Positions 11,439 through 23,000 of a DNA stretch of 64,000 bases are shown one piece after another. Below the pieces are notes generated by a model. The model saw nothing but the letters and a program-made list of their open reading frames with translations. It did not search any database and was not told the origin of the DNA. The position numbers and the translations under genes are program-made. The stretch's first letter is position 1. The number at the start of each line of letters is the position of its first letter. This DNA comes from Nemertoderma westbladi (lineage: Eukaryota; Xenacoelomorpha; Nemertodermatida; Nemertodermatidae), in contig JAUCBJ010002048.1 in assembly GCA_032718475.1 (NCBI GenBank), positions 1-64,000 on the forward strand. The letters are read 5' to 3'.

Positions 11439-14400
11439 ATGAGTGTCTCAGACAAGGAGGCACTAGAGGACAGCTATGAGATGGCGGCTGGACCGCCGAC
11501 TGACGATAGCGTCAATATTACTGTTGACGACAATGCCGACTATGACGACGCAGCGAGCGACGCTGACGTAAGTGAACAGGAGGACGAGACAGTGACTAGT
11601 GAGGAAGAACAACAACCTCAAGTAATAGTATTAGGATCCCCTACCGCTACTGTAAGGAAGGACTGTACAGCAGCCCGGACAGAGGTGAGTGATAGGGAGG
11701 GTAGTGTAGCAGAAGCGAGAGCCCGGAGCCCGGTTTCCAGACCTGTGGGTATGGTAAGTGCCGTGGTCCCGACGGCTGTAAGGAGTACCCGTAGTTCCCG
11801 AAATAATCCTTCAAGTCCACCGAGTGTAAGTCAGGTAAGTGATAGAGAGTTCGACACTGCGATAAAGAAGAAACTTCGCGCGCACGCCGGACATATAACT
11901 TGGACGGCGGACAAGGTAAGGAAGATGTTAGCTGACTCAGCGAACATCGGGAGGGTAGAGTTAGCAGAGATTAGAAGAGGATATAACTCAGCGTTATTCA
12001 AGCAGACGGAGGAGCTTGCAGTCCTAGCGAAGAAGGCAGTAGAGTCTCAGTCGAGCGACGTGGCGACGAGGATTTACGATAGGGTTTTGGCAGCCCTGTT
12101 GGAGCACCGCGAGTTATCGGAGCGATTCCGACGAGTTAGGACGGAGAACTGGCTGCTATGGGCATCCCAAGCGCAGGCGACTCAAGTGAGTGACGCAGAG
12201 TTAAGAGACTTAGTGGAGCGAGAAGAGATCCAGGATAAAGAAGAGCGCCGTTATCAGAGGGAAGTTACTAGCTGGCTGATGCAGAATGGAGTGGTGGTAC
12301 CGGGTCAGGTACTACCGACGACGGAGAACATCCAACAGAGGACGTTGACTCCACCCGACGACGCATCCAGAGACAGTGGCGATTCCCAGGTTAGTCACGC
12401 GCGAGGTAAGGTTATATGTGCTAGATCCCTTGTTTCGCACAACTCGGCGGAGGAGAGAAGACGCCGACTGGACGAACAGCAGGCGGAAGTTTTGCGTGCA
12501 TCGGAAGCGCGGAAGGAAGCCGAGCGGGAACGGGAGCGAACACGTAAGTTAGACGCGAAGTTGCGCGAATTGGAAGATAAAGGTAAGAGTGAGCGAGCGG
12601 AACGCGTGCAGAAGGAACGTGAACTTCAACTTGAACGCGAACGCAAGGAACGTGAACTCGAACTTGAACGCGAATGCAAGGAACGCGAACTCGAACTTGA
12701 ACGCGAGCAGAAAGAACGCGAACTCCAGCTCGAACGCGAACGCAAGGAACGCGAACTCCAGCTCGAACGCGAACAGAAGAAATGCGAACTCGAACTTGAA
12801 CGCGAACGCAAGGAACGCGAACTCGAGATCGAGAAGGAGCGACGGGCGTTGTATGAAGAGAAGGCGCGTGTGGAAGAAGAGGGCGCAGCGAGACGAGCGA
12901 GGGAAGAAGAAGAACGTAAACTGGCGCAGTTGGAAAGTGCGAGATTAAGTTTAGAGAGCGAAGAACGGACTAGGAAGGCGAACGAAATCGCCGAGAAGGG
13001 GATGCGAATGATCGAAGAATGTGGGGCGAGTGTAGGGACAGAGTTGCGAGAACTGTTCGCACTGCAGAAGGCCGAACAGGAAGCGAGAACTCCGGCTATA
13101 CGCGAGTCGACGACGACCAGAATTCCTATACCCGGTCCAGCTATTACGAGTACACGGATCGCTAAACCGTTCTCTACATATCGCACGCCAGTTGGTATTA
13201 GTGCTTCACCTATCGCCCAGGATCCACGTCATCGGAACACCGCACCACTATACACCGAACGAGAGAATGAAGAATTTAGAGAAGAAACTCCGACGGGACG
13301 AGTATTTGGCGAACCGAACCCGCGGGTTTGGAATACGCGGACGGAGCGCCGACCCAGTTCGACGGAGAACTTCCGGGTTAAACCGGAAGAGGGATCATAT
13401 GAGAGACAGCGGATTACTCAGATAGAGCCGACTATACAACAGAACCCTAGCCAGGAATTTATTACGAGGGATGAGTTAAGTGCTAGTTTAGCGCAAGCTA
13501 TATCGCCGCACATCCAACCTATAACGGACATGCTTAGCAACCTACGGTTAAAGGAAGCAGCCCAGGTAAGAAGTAATTCTAATCCTAGCAGGCCTGAGTT
13601 AGACAAAGTCCAGCCTAGTCAACGAGTACGCATATCGGAGGAGACTATACCACATAGACCTCAGGTAAGGACGCCTGTCCCGAATATTCATAATCCCAAT
13701 TTCGAAAATTCGGCCGAGAAATTTATACAAGATGCTTGGGTCAGGGCCTCGGCGCGCAAACCATCGCGAGCGCTAAGGACTGACACAGAGTCAAGCGATG
13801 AAGAGGAAGAAATGAGACGTCAGAAGTCCCGAAACTATAAGGAAAGAAGGACCGACGCGGAGCAGGTAAGTTGGAACCACCGGGAAAGGACCAGACTTAA
13901 CAACCCTGCGGAACTAAACCATTTGTTAACCCGCAACGACGCAACCCTTAGGGACATAGGTAAGTTTGCTGCTAGGCAAGGACTGCCGACGCAACAACCC
14001 CAGAAGTTTATGGGTAACCATAAGCATTGGAGGACCTTCAAAACCTATGTCGACGAGCAGCTAACCAACAGCACCTTTACTCCCAACGAGAAGTTCAACT
14101 ATTTGCTTCAGATGCTCCATCGAGAACCTAGAGCCATTGCTGATAACTTCGTCGGCAATGAAAGAGCATTCGAGTTAGCGATGAAGACGCTTAGTGACAT
14201 CTACGGGAATAAAACCAAGATGGCGCAGTCGATAGTAGAAGACTTGGGTAAGGGCGGAAGGATTACAACTCCGTTAGAGCTGTTGAACTTAGCGAACGCT
14301 ATTTCGAACGCATTGGACATCTTGAGGACGGTGAATCTACCTCATCATGGTGATCACGCCGAAGTTTTAAAGAGCGTAATAAGACGTCTAAACATGCGTT

Positions 14401-15101
14401 ATCGACAGAAATGGCGCAAATTAGAAAATAAGTTGGAGGGTCAAGGTAAGGTGTTGACACTTCAGCATATTCATGACATGATAGCCACAGACGCAGTAGC
14501 AGAGATGAAATCAAACTTCTCAGAGGAGAATATGAGGGAGTCTAAGCCTGTTACCGGTAAGTCTATGGTAAGTTTTGACGATGACAGGACCACTGTGACA
14601 TTTAACTCAGTAGACAGATATAATTCGAGTACCCTAGCCTTTAGATCAGACTCGCGAGTATGGTCAGGTGAGCGGTTAGATAGACCTAGGTTAAAGCAAC
14701 AGGAGTTGCCGGATGGATTTGTAGGTTGCCAATACTGTTTACTAAAGGAGGTAAGATCTGACGATCATAAGTTAGATAGTTGCAGACGGTTCAAAGAATT
14801 AAATTCGGAACAGAGAAGAGTTCAAGTGCGGACGTTGGACACCTGTTGGGCATGTCTTGCGCCAGGCCATGTACGGCGGCAGTGCCCGAACAGCAAGGAC
14901 GGATGCATGGAATGCGGCAGACTACATCACAAGTTGCTACATGCGGATTTCCACACCCCAATGGACCGTTACTTACAGCGAAATCCTCACAGGAAGGGGA
15001 GCAAAGAACCCATATCGATAAGGAGGAATACGTATACCGGCATTCAGGATGATGGTTACCAACCAGGTTCATCGGATGAGGATGGCGAGTCGAGCGCGTG
15101 A
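11439..15101 (+). CDS. gag: Gag polyprotein of the BEL element
   Basis: The 1,220-aa product is the structural protein that packages element RNA. Residues 1-100 are acidic and low-complexity. About 348-540 is a highly charged coiled coil built of ELELERERKE-type repeats. About 840-1,025 matches the DUF1759-type gag domain of Pao elements (KFMGNHKHWRTF, FNYLLQML, ISNALDIL). A CCHC zinc knuckle CWACLAPGHVRRQC starts at residue 1,136, with a second Cys/His motif CMECGRLHHKLLH behind it. It is longer than most BEL gags because of the N-terminal and coiled-coil parts. The ATG at 11,439 follows a long leader and is the first in frame. The frame is intact and ends 87 bp before the pol ATG. GTAAG motifs are unusually dense. 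Confidence 0.9.
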   Translation: MSVSDKEALEDSYEMAAGPPTDDSVNITVDDNADYDDAASDADVSEQEDETVTSEEEQQPQVIVLGSPTATVRKDCTAARTEVSDREGSVAEARARSPVSRPVGMVSAVVPTAVRSTRSSRNNPSSPPSVSQVSDREFDTAIKKKLRAHAGHITWTADKVRKMLADSANIGRVELAEIRRGYNSALFKQTEELAVLAKKAVESQSSDVATRIYDRVLAALLEHRELSERFRRVRTENWLLWASQAQATQVSDAELRDLVEREEIQDKEERRYQREVTSWLMQNGVVVPGQVLPTTENIQQRTLTPPDDASRDSGDSQVSHARGKVICARSLVSHNSAEERRRRLDEQQAEVLRASEARKEAERERERTRKLDAKLRELEDKGKSERAERVQKERELQLERERKERELELERECKERELELEREQKERELQLERERKERELQLEREQKKCELELERERKERELEIEKERRALYEEKARVEEEGAARRAREEEERKLAQLESARLSLESEERTRKANEIAEKGMRMIEECGASVGTELRELFALQKAEQEARTPAIRESTTTRIPIPGPAITSTRIAKPFSTYRTPVGISASPIAQDPRHRNTAPLYTERENEEFREETPTGRVFGEPNPRVWNTRTERRPSSTENFRVKPEEGSYERQRITQIEPTIQQNPSQEFITRDELSASLAQAISPHIQPITDMLSNLRLKEAAQVRSNSNPSRPELDKVQPSQRVRISEETIPHRPQVRTPVPNIHNPNFENSAEKFIQDAWVRASARKPSRALRTDTESSDEEEEMRRQKSRNYKERRTDAEQVSWNHRERTRLNNPAELNHLLTRNDATLRDIGKFAARQGLPTQQPQKFMGNHKHWRTFKTYVDEQLTNSTFTPNEKFNYLLQMLHREPRAIADNFVGNERAFELAMKTLSDIYGNKTKMAQSIVEDLGKGGRITTPLELLNLANAISNALDILRTVNLPHHGDHAEVLKSVIRRLNMRYRQKWRKLENKLEGQGKVLTLQHIHDMIATDAVAEMKSNFSEENMRESKPVTGKSMVSFDDDRTTVTFNSVDRYNSSTLAFRSDSRVWSGERLDRPRLKQQELPDGFVGCQYCLLKEVRSDDHKLDSCRRFKELNSEQRRVQVRTLDTCWACLAPGHVRRQCPNSKDGCMECGRLHHKLLHADFHTPMDRYLQRNPHRKGSKEPISIRRNTYTGIQDDGYQPGSSDEDGESSA

Positions 15102-15188
15102 GAAGTGACCTGCCAAGGTTTCACCGCGGATAGTTAACCGACCAGCGCGCGGACGTATTTATCATCGGCCACGTCGGAAATATTTAGC

Positions 15189-17693
15189 GTGATTCCGGTG
15201 AAACTCACTGGCGATAAGGGATCGAAGAGAATATATGTGATGTTGGACACTGCGTCCACATTATCCTATATCGACGAGGAAGTGGCGAGAGCCGTTTCTA
15301 GCTTCCAGGACGCCGAGGAGATCCAAATAGAGTTGAAGTCTATGCACGGGGTAGGAGACCTCAAGGGACACAGAATTTCGGTAGAACTAGATTCCCTACT
15401 TCCGAGAGACCAACATACTCGACAAGAACGGAAAGCTTTGCCATTGGACGGATTTAAGTGTCTAGCTATGAAGGGATTCGGCAGGCAGTTAGGTAAGGTG
15501 CCGCCGATGAGTCCCATAGCACAGGAGTATTTTGACAAGCTCAGGATACCCAGACACCAGGTAGGTTATAGGAATGTTTCTATGTTGATTGGTGCAGAGC
15601 AGCTGATCGCACACCAGATATGGGAAACGAGACCAGCTGAGCCGCATGTCAATGGACCACATGCCCATAGGACTATATTAGGTTGGTATACACGAGTACC
15701 CATGTCTTATGAGTTTACAGGTGGCGACAAGCCAATGAACAGATACGATGAATTACGGCCTATAACTCAACCACCGTTAGTAGAACCACCAGACATAGAC
15801 GAGTTTAGGAGAACCTGTATTGACCACTATAGTGACTTTAGCGAGTCGGACGAGGAGTTGATTCCCGATAATGTTAGGTTGTCGGAACCACTTCATAACG
15901 ACCGGACAGATAGTGAACCCGAGGACTACTGTTATCAGACCCGTGGGTCTGGTTCAGCGGCCCACGCTACCTATTTGACTAACGTTTTGACTTATACTGA
16001 CATAGTGGAGGGTCAGGTGGCTAAATATCGAGACCTAGACATTTTCCAATACAGTGAGGAGGAGCTACAGAAGGAATTGATACGCCAGGACCTCGAGACA
16101 GGAGCCAGAACCGTCGAATGGCTGGATAGGGACGCAATGGAACCCGGTGGATATGACCTAGCCATGTCTACTAATGAGAAACGGTCGCTGGAGATGATGG
16201 AAGACACCATACGTCTACTACCGACTGGACATTTTGAAGTTGGAATGTTGTGGCGTCGACAACCACCTAAGTTGGAGAACAACTATAACTTAGCCTTGAA
16301 AAGATTAAACGGAGTAAGGGCTCGGTTGTTAAGGAATCCGAACATTAGGGAGAAGTATTGCGCCCAGATCAACAACTATTTCGCTAAGGGATTTGCTGGG
16401 AAGGTAGAGGTCCCTGACTTAGTGACAGACCAGACTTATTACCTTCCACACCAATATGTGACTCACCCTGACAAGCCAGACAAAGTCCGAGTAGTCAACG
16501 ACTGCGCAGCAGTCTATAGAGGTATGTCCCTGAATTCAGAGTTGATGGACGGACCCAACCTGAATAATTATTTGATTGGAATACTGTTGCGTTTTAGACA
16601 GCGGCGATTCGCATTTACTTGTGACATCGAGGCGATGTTCCACCAGGTAAGAGCCTGTAAGGCAGACCAGGATAGCCTTCGCTTTCTCTGGTACGAGAAT
16701 GAAGACCTATCCGGCCCAGTGGTTAAATACCAGATGTACGTTAGGATATTTGGCGCCCGCGATAGTCCAAACGGCACGCTGTTTGTTCTAAAGAAAACGG
16801 CAACAGCCCAGATTGGTAAGTATCCAGTAGAGGTAATCGAGTCCATCTTGAGAAACTTCTATATGGACGACGGATTGGTGTCCAAGGACACAGAGGAACA
16901 AGCCATAGAAGTGGCTCACGGCCTGCAAGAGTGCTTGGCTACAGGGGGTTTTCCTCTGACCAAGTTCACTACAAACTCGGAGGCCCTATTAGAGTCGTTC
17001 CCGGTAAAAGATCGCGGGAGCGGAGACATTGAATTGGGGGTAGAACCAATCCCCATGGCGCGAGTACTGGGACTCGCTTGGAATCCGAACTCAGATAAGT
17101 TCCAGGTAAGAGTTAGATTTGAGCCCAGTAGCCCAGACAAAGTTTTGACAAAGAGGATTTGCTTATCGACATTAAGTAGACTATTTGACCCGATGAACTT
17201 TATCAGTCCGGTTATATTACAGGCACGAGCGTGCATGAGGAAAATTTGGTTGTCCGACGTAGAGTGGGACGAACCAATATCTCCTATACATGCAAAGCAG
17301 TGGAGGGAGTGGGAAGCTGAGTTGCATCTATTGAAAAATATAGACGTACCCCGTTCCTACTTTCCGAATCAGCTGGTATTCCCAGCTGATCTCGAACTCC
17401 ATCTGTTTAGTGACGCAAGTGACACCGGCTTTGGTATGGTAGCCTACCTTCGCCGAGAGGTAAGTCAGGACAAGTTTGAGACGGCTTTTGTGACTTCTAG
17501 ATCAAAGACAATGCCGGTCAAATACATGACTGTCCCTCGTGCAGAGTTACAGGCAGCTGTAGTTTCAGTCGAGGTAAGTAAGCAAATAACAGAGGAGTTA
17601 GACACGACATTGACCTTATTCTATTGGACGGACGCATCCTTGGTGTTAGTATACATTGCGGCCGACAATATCCAATATCGAAACTTCCATTAG
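15189..17693 (+). CDS. pol: Pol, first part: aspartic protease, reverse transcriptase, RNase H (truncated)
   Basis: The protease motif DTASTLSYID starts at residue 20. The Pao-type peptidase linker follows. RT motifs are KVRVVNDCAAVY, FAFTCDIEAMFHQV and FYMDDGLVS (YMDD from residue 558). RNase H starts at HLFSDASDTGFG and includes the later FYWTDASLVL. The frame stops at TAG 17,691-17,693, right after QYRNFH; the next in-frame residues, LADNRR, resemble the expected continuation. The last RNase H aspartate motif (NPAD-ASRG in the family) is absent. The product would lack integrase. GTAAG motifs are dense here as in gag. The start at 15,189 lies in a different frame from gag, with no overlap. 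Confidence 0.88.
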   Translation: MIPVKLTGDKGSKRIYVMLDTASTLSYIDEEVARAVSSFQDAEEIQIELKSMHGVGDLKGHRISVELDSLLPRDQHTRQERKALPLDGFKCLAMKGFGRQLGKVPPMSPIAQEYFDKLRIPRHQVGYRNVSMLIGAEQLIAHQIWETRPAEPHVNGPHAHRTILGWYTRVPMSYEFTGGDKPMNRYDELRPITQPPLVEPPDIDEFRRTCIDHYSDFSESDEELIPDNVRLSEPLHNDRTDSEPEDYCYQTRGSGSAAHATYLTNVLTYTDIVEGQVAKYRDLDIFQYSEEELQKELIRQDLETGARTVEWLDRDAMEPGGYDLAMSTNEKRSLEMMEDTIRLLPTGHFEVGMLWRRQPPKLENNYNLALKRLNGVRARLLRNPNIREKYCAQINNYFAKGFAGKVEVPDLVTDQTYYLPHQYVTHPDKPDKVRVVNDCAAVYRGMSLNSELMDGPNLNNYLIGILLRFRQRRFAFTCDIEAMFHQVRACKADQDSLRFLWYENEDLSGPVVKYQMYVRIFGARDSPNGTLFVLKKTATAQIGKYPVEVIESILRNFYMDDGLVSKDTEEQAIEVAHGLQECLATGGFPLTKFTTNSEALLESFPVKDRGSGDIELGVEPIPMARVLGLAWNPNSDKFQVRVRFEPSSPDKVLTKRICLSTLSRLFDPMNFISPVILQARACMRKIWLSDVEWDEPISPIHAKQWREWEAELHLLKNIDVPRSYFPNQLVFPADLELHLFSDASDTGFGMVAYLRREVSQDKFETAFVTSRSKTMPVKYMTVPRAELQAAVVSVEVSKQITEELDTTLTLFYWTDASLVLVYIAADNIQYRNFH

Positions 17694-19321
17694 TTAGCGG
17701 ACAACCGTCGCTGGCATTAGAGTCATGCAGTATTTATGACAAATTACTAAATTCGTCTGCCTCTTGGCTGACAATTTGTAAAAGAACTGCGTGGTTAAGC
17801 CGATACGTTTCGTACCTTTGTATAAAACATTTGAAACATTTGAGAGAACCATCGAGCGCTAATAGTGAGCGAATTCAGAAATTGAAACAACCTCTGACAG
17901 AGGATGAGATTGATCAAGCGGAATTAAAGCATTTGAAACATTATCAAATGTGTGCCTTCCCAAAAGAATTCCATCTATTATCGGCTCAACGACCAGTTCT
18001 CTATAAACCCCTTAGAAAATGGAGTCCATTAATCCATAAGGGTTTAATTTGTCATAGATCGAGAATCCAGACTGTCGACATAAACTCACAGTTTCGGTTC
18101 CCAGTGATAATCCCTAGTCACCCAATAGAATTGCAAAGAGCGATTCTATGGGATATACACAAGAGGTTGCATCACGCGGGAAGGTTACACTGTTTGTCGG
18201 CAGCGAGACAGCGATTCATTCTATTGCAGCCAAGCAGGGCAGTAGGCACTATGTACGACGCCTGTCTGGTTTGCAAGAGAGTGAACGCCAGAGTATTGGA
18301 ACAGGAGATGGCTGAACTCCCGGAAGCGAGAGTGCAGGCATATGACCCACCCTTTACGAACACAGGGGTGGATTGTTTTGGTCCGATTGAAGCAAAGAGT
18401 GGACGGCTGACCCACAAGCGATGGGGTCTGCTACTGACATGCATGGCTAGTAGAGCCATACACATTGAGCGTGTGGCAGACATGTCGACCAAATCTCTGC
18501 TCCTGGCCTTGAAGAGATTTATGGCCAGGAGAGGACTAGTAAAGGCGTTCTACTCCGATAAGGGTACAAACTTTGTCAGAGGGAATAGCGAGTTGAACGC
18601 GGCTCATAAAGCGGCACAGAATAAGGAAATTTCTGCAGCACTTTTGCCGCAAAGAGTAGAGTGGAGATTTAATACTCCAGAAAGTCCTTGGAGAGGAGGA
18701 AGTTGGGAGCGTTTAGTTCGCTCTGTAAAGCAGGCCATTGCCAAAACATTGCCTGTAAACAAACAACTTACCGACGACGAACTGGTCACAGCTTTCATTG
18801 AAATCGAGCATACCCTAAACTCGAGGCCGATAGCTATGTTGCCAGACGGTGTTGCATTAACGCCGAATCATTTGCTAATGCAGAGTCCAGCATTTCTTGT
18901 GCCGGCATCAGAACCCATTAGTGCCGACCTATATAGTCGTAAAGGCTGGAAAGTAACACAATTTGTCGCGTACACATTCTGGGAATATTGGCGGGAATAC
19001 TATCTTCCCACCATATCTACCAGAACAAAGTGGTACAAAACGGTTCGGAGTCTCCAAAGGGGAGATTACGTACTGATAACCGAGCCGATTGTCAAGAGAA
19101 AGTACTGGGAGACGGGAGTGATCTTGCACACACACCCAGACGTGCAAAACATAGTGCGCACAGTCACTGTGAAAATTATGTGCAAGTGTCCGCACCCAAA
19201 AAAGTGTAAAACTAATGGTTTACACACCTTGGACCGACCGGTCCAAGATATCGTGTTATTAGAGGAGACACGTATCGAGACGGGAGATTATAATTTGTCT
19301 CCTGCCTCAAAACAGAATTAG
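17694..19321 (+). pseudogene. Pol, second part: integrase, in a different frame from the RT part
   Basis: The open frame starts at 17,624, but recognisable pol sequence begins about 17,746 (LLNSSASWLTICKRTAWLSR). The integrase zinc-binding HKRLHHAG...CLVCKR is followed by catalytic residues D250 (GVDCFGP), D312 (YSDKGTNF) and E362 (GGSWERLV), counted from 17,624. The DUF5641-like C-terminal domain follows (TVRSLQRGDYVLI, KRKYWETGVI). Compared with other BEL pols, roughly 130 residues between RNase H and this part are missing and the frame changes, so a deletion or recombination lies near 17,690. GTAAG motifs are absent. It could be expressed only by frameshift or from a separate RNA; I treat it as a broken pol. 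Confidence 0.82.
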
Positions 19322-20092
19322 TGTTGGACGCAACTCACTTCGTATGCATTCCTCGTATGCAAATACAAGGAAATGCATAGGAGCGGGGTTGTGGTGACTT
19401 GCGTTGAGTTTTGTCTGGTGGGTATCAAAACGAAATTTTATTTTCAAAAATTTTGGAAAATTTAAAATTTTAAAAATTAGAAGTGAACCCAAGACAATTC
19501 CAGACGCTGTGTATAGACGCGTTTTAGAATTCGTCTATAGATATACAGTAATTTGAAAAGTCGTGAAGCCTGGAAAATAGCATTTAGAAACCATGGTGAC
19601 GGCTATATTACGTAGGAGTGTAAATTGAGTTTAGCAACTTCCACAGATTGGTGCCAACAGTGCAACTAAGGTGCTAAAGGTTAGTAGCACCAGGGGCGTA
19701 CATGGACCCCACTCAGTAGTTTGCAGGATGTGTGATGTTCGATTATCAAACCTGTGGGTTTGGTATAGTCGGGTATTGTGGCTATGGTCCTTTCTAACTA
19801 CTGTAGTTTAGTACGAGTGATGGGAGTAGTTTGGGCATCAAAAAGTGAGTTGGTCACGGCCAGTTTATCTCCAAAGTTTTGCGCTATGCATGGGAATAGG
19901 TTAGAGGATAGTTAGTTAGGAAGAGACGGGATCTAGAGAGTCGAACCTGAACTGCTGGAAGGCGGGGGGGGGGGGGGGGGGGGGGTTCGGGAGGTCTGTC
20001 TTTCGGCGACATCTAACTGATTTACCCACAGTGTAATTGGTTACGTAACGGCACTTATTGGGATATATATATATGTATATACGCGAGGCATA
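19322..20092 (+). other. Spacer between pol and ORF3 in the BEL element
   Basis: It has a run of 22 G at 19,964-19,985, one copy of the element's palindrome at 19,747-19,762, and a plausible splice acceptor (TTTACCCACAG, about 20,021-20,031) about 60 bp before the ORF3 ATG. That acceptor could serve a subgenomic spliced RNA. No ORF of note. Confidence 0.45.
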
Positions 20093-23000
20093 ATGGAGAA
20101 GGATATTAGAGCGCAACCGCGCAGAGGATTTACTGCCAGAGAGGAGGCGGAGCTACCATTCGCGCGACCAGGATGTAAAGACTCTAACGTTTACTACCAT
20201 GGGCGGTCCGTGATGGAGCTAAACGGAAAATATAAACCGACTTATGATAAGGAATTACGGAGGGAAAGAATGAGAGCGTTGGGGGACCGGATGGAAGTTT
20301 TGCGGAGAGAGTATCGCACGCGGTATCCCTACGACTTCGCTTTGGACGTATGTGACATTAGTGCAGACCCGGATGAGGAGATCGCACGACTGTACCATAT
20401 GAATATGTATTTACGACACGAAGAACCTCTACCTGCAATCCGAGATCAGTTCGACGGAATGCATCTATACCGGAGGACTCGAGGCGAGGATCAGGAGACG
20501 CCGAAAGTCTTCAGCGTGTACAAGCTGTTCTACAAGTGTGGTGAATGCATGAATAAGCAAGACGTGGCGATTCCCGATCGACTAGACGAGCAACATCCGG
20601 AACCGATATTAACGCGATGTCCAGCTCACCAGTTCCTTAGATACAACGAGGGAGGTTACCCGATGAGCAACCCGATGATCAGTATCGACTTCAGCGGAAA
20701 GCGACCTCCGAGACCCATTACGCCGACCGTTACGACATTAGATCCGTATACGGAGATTAAACCCTGTTCGACACCCAGTTTGATAGAGACGGCAGCGGCC
20801 ATTTCGCTGTACCGAGCCTACAAGGATCTAGAGGCGCGGCGCGAAGCGGCGCGGGACTCGGGTACCAAACCCGCGGGTTTGGAGCTCTCGAGTCCCTGGA
20901 CTGCGTTTACTTCACCTCACCGAGCGAGAAGCCTCACGCCTGAGCATCAGGACGACATAGACGCGTTGCGGCAGGAGGAGCGAGCGGCGAAGGCGAAAGA
21001 GTTATTTGAGAATCGGATAGCGGAGTATAATAAGACCGCGGATAGACATCAAGAGGAGACGAGGAGAGTGACCGGATTTGTTCCACAGGTCGTATCTCAA
21101 CCCCGACCGGTGTATTATTCCGACGGCACCGAACCTGCGATATTAGTAGATCATCCGGAGTCGCGAGAAGCGATACGATTCTTGCCGATGGTAAGAATGG
21201 CGGATCATTGGAACGTTGACTGTCTACGGGAAGTTTTATGCGCGAAGTTCTTGCGTGATGTCCCAATGCAGATCACAGATTACGACACATTGGATAAGAT
21301 TGGAGCTCCGGGGAAGGAGAGTAAATTATTTGGATGGTTGGATAAGTACATCAAGGTATGGGTCGCGGTGGCTACATTCCCAGACGACGAGGAGGTAGAC
21401 CAGACGTGGCTGAGGAGGAAGGGTTCTTATACCCGATATGATGACCACAAGGCTATCGAGCGCATGTGGACCCCATCAGACGAGATTCAGCGTCAGTGGA
21501 GGAAAACGGAGGAATCACTGCAGGATTGGAGGGTGATGTTCTACGACAATGAAGGAGGGTCCCATCAAGAATGTTTGACTAGCAAGTGTATTCAAATTCG
21601 TGCAGCCGATGGTGTGACTCATGTGTTTATGCGTGTGAGGGCGGATCGAGAGAGACCGGAGCCCATCATAACGACACAATATCGGAAGGGGAAGGATCCT
21701 AGGGAGCAGATTTTGGAGGTATGCAGGCGAGGAGGTATGCACGGAGCGGAGCGTATCGACGCCAGGATGCTACCCAAGAAAGTTAGAGAGGCTATTCTCA
21801 ACCAAGATTACGTCAAGGTGGGATCGGGAGTCCAGAGCGATTTGGAGAGCGACTTCAACGCCATGACTGATCTGGAAGATAGATTGCCGAGACCGTTTGT
21901 CGACACCAAGCTATTGTTGCTATGGGCACAGGATATTGGAATTTATAGGGAGTATCCCAACTCTGCCAAGACTGGTATGGGCTTTATAGCACACTTGTTG
22001 TATAATTGGGACTTTAAGTTAAAGACGCAGAAGAAGTACGAGGAGGCGTATGGCGAATACAACACGCCACCGGGAGCGGAGTTCAAATCCCACTTCAAGC
22101 GGCAAGCGTTAGTGTATTGGAACATTTGCGCGCCACCCCGTGCGTCGCTACAATATTATTTGGTGCTTGAGTCGAACACGGTGACTTGTTTATTAGCGGA
22201 TATCGTTGCGCGAGTTTTGAAGCGTCATCCATTGGTATTCGGAGGAGATCAATACGTTCGCTCGAAAGGGGGAATCCAATCCGACGTGATGAAGCGTTTC
22301 TTAACCCCGTTCTTCAACCAATCGTTAGAGAATACGTCGATGGTTAGGAGAGGATTAGCGATATTCCAAGGAGTATATCGACAGAACATCGGAGATTTGG
22401 GAGACCGACCGTCGATGGAGTATCCGACGCCAGAAGCTTTGGAGAAGTGGTTCGGGAATCAAACCCGCGGGTTTCGTACTCCCTTCCACTCGGAGGCTGA
22501 TAGACCTGTTAAGGAGGGCTGGCCGGAGACGTTAGTAGAGGTGTTCGGAGTAGATCTTCCGGTGGAGAAGACATATCCGAAACGAACGCGGGAGGAAATA
22601 TTGGAGATAGAGGACAAGGGCGAGGATGTTTACTTTGTTCCGGATCGACAACCGTTGACCGGAGAGGACGACATCGTATTAGACATTGGGAAGGAAGGAA
22701 GTGCGAAACCGATTGGAGACCTCATATACGAGAGGGCCTGGTTTCCACAAGCGCGTAGGTGCAAATTGTGCGGCAGCACAAGGCACAATCTAAAGTCGTG
22801 CGACGCGGTAGTAGAGGCGGCGCATAAGGTCTGTCGTTGGTGTAATGAGACCGACCATTCGTTTCACACGTGCACCGTCTTCATTTCTCAATGTGGATAT
22901 TGTGGGGTAAAGGGACATCGTAGCGCGAGATGTCAGCTGCGAGATGATTCCTTTCAAAACCATAGCGCTAACCTACTTCGGGAGATGTTAGATAAGTGGG

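Noticed and set aside
12589-13186. Asn/Arg-rich and Ser-rich ORFs overlapping gag
   Set aside because: They are other-frame readings of the gag coiled-coil repeats.
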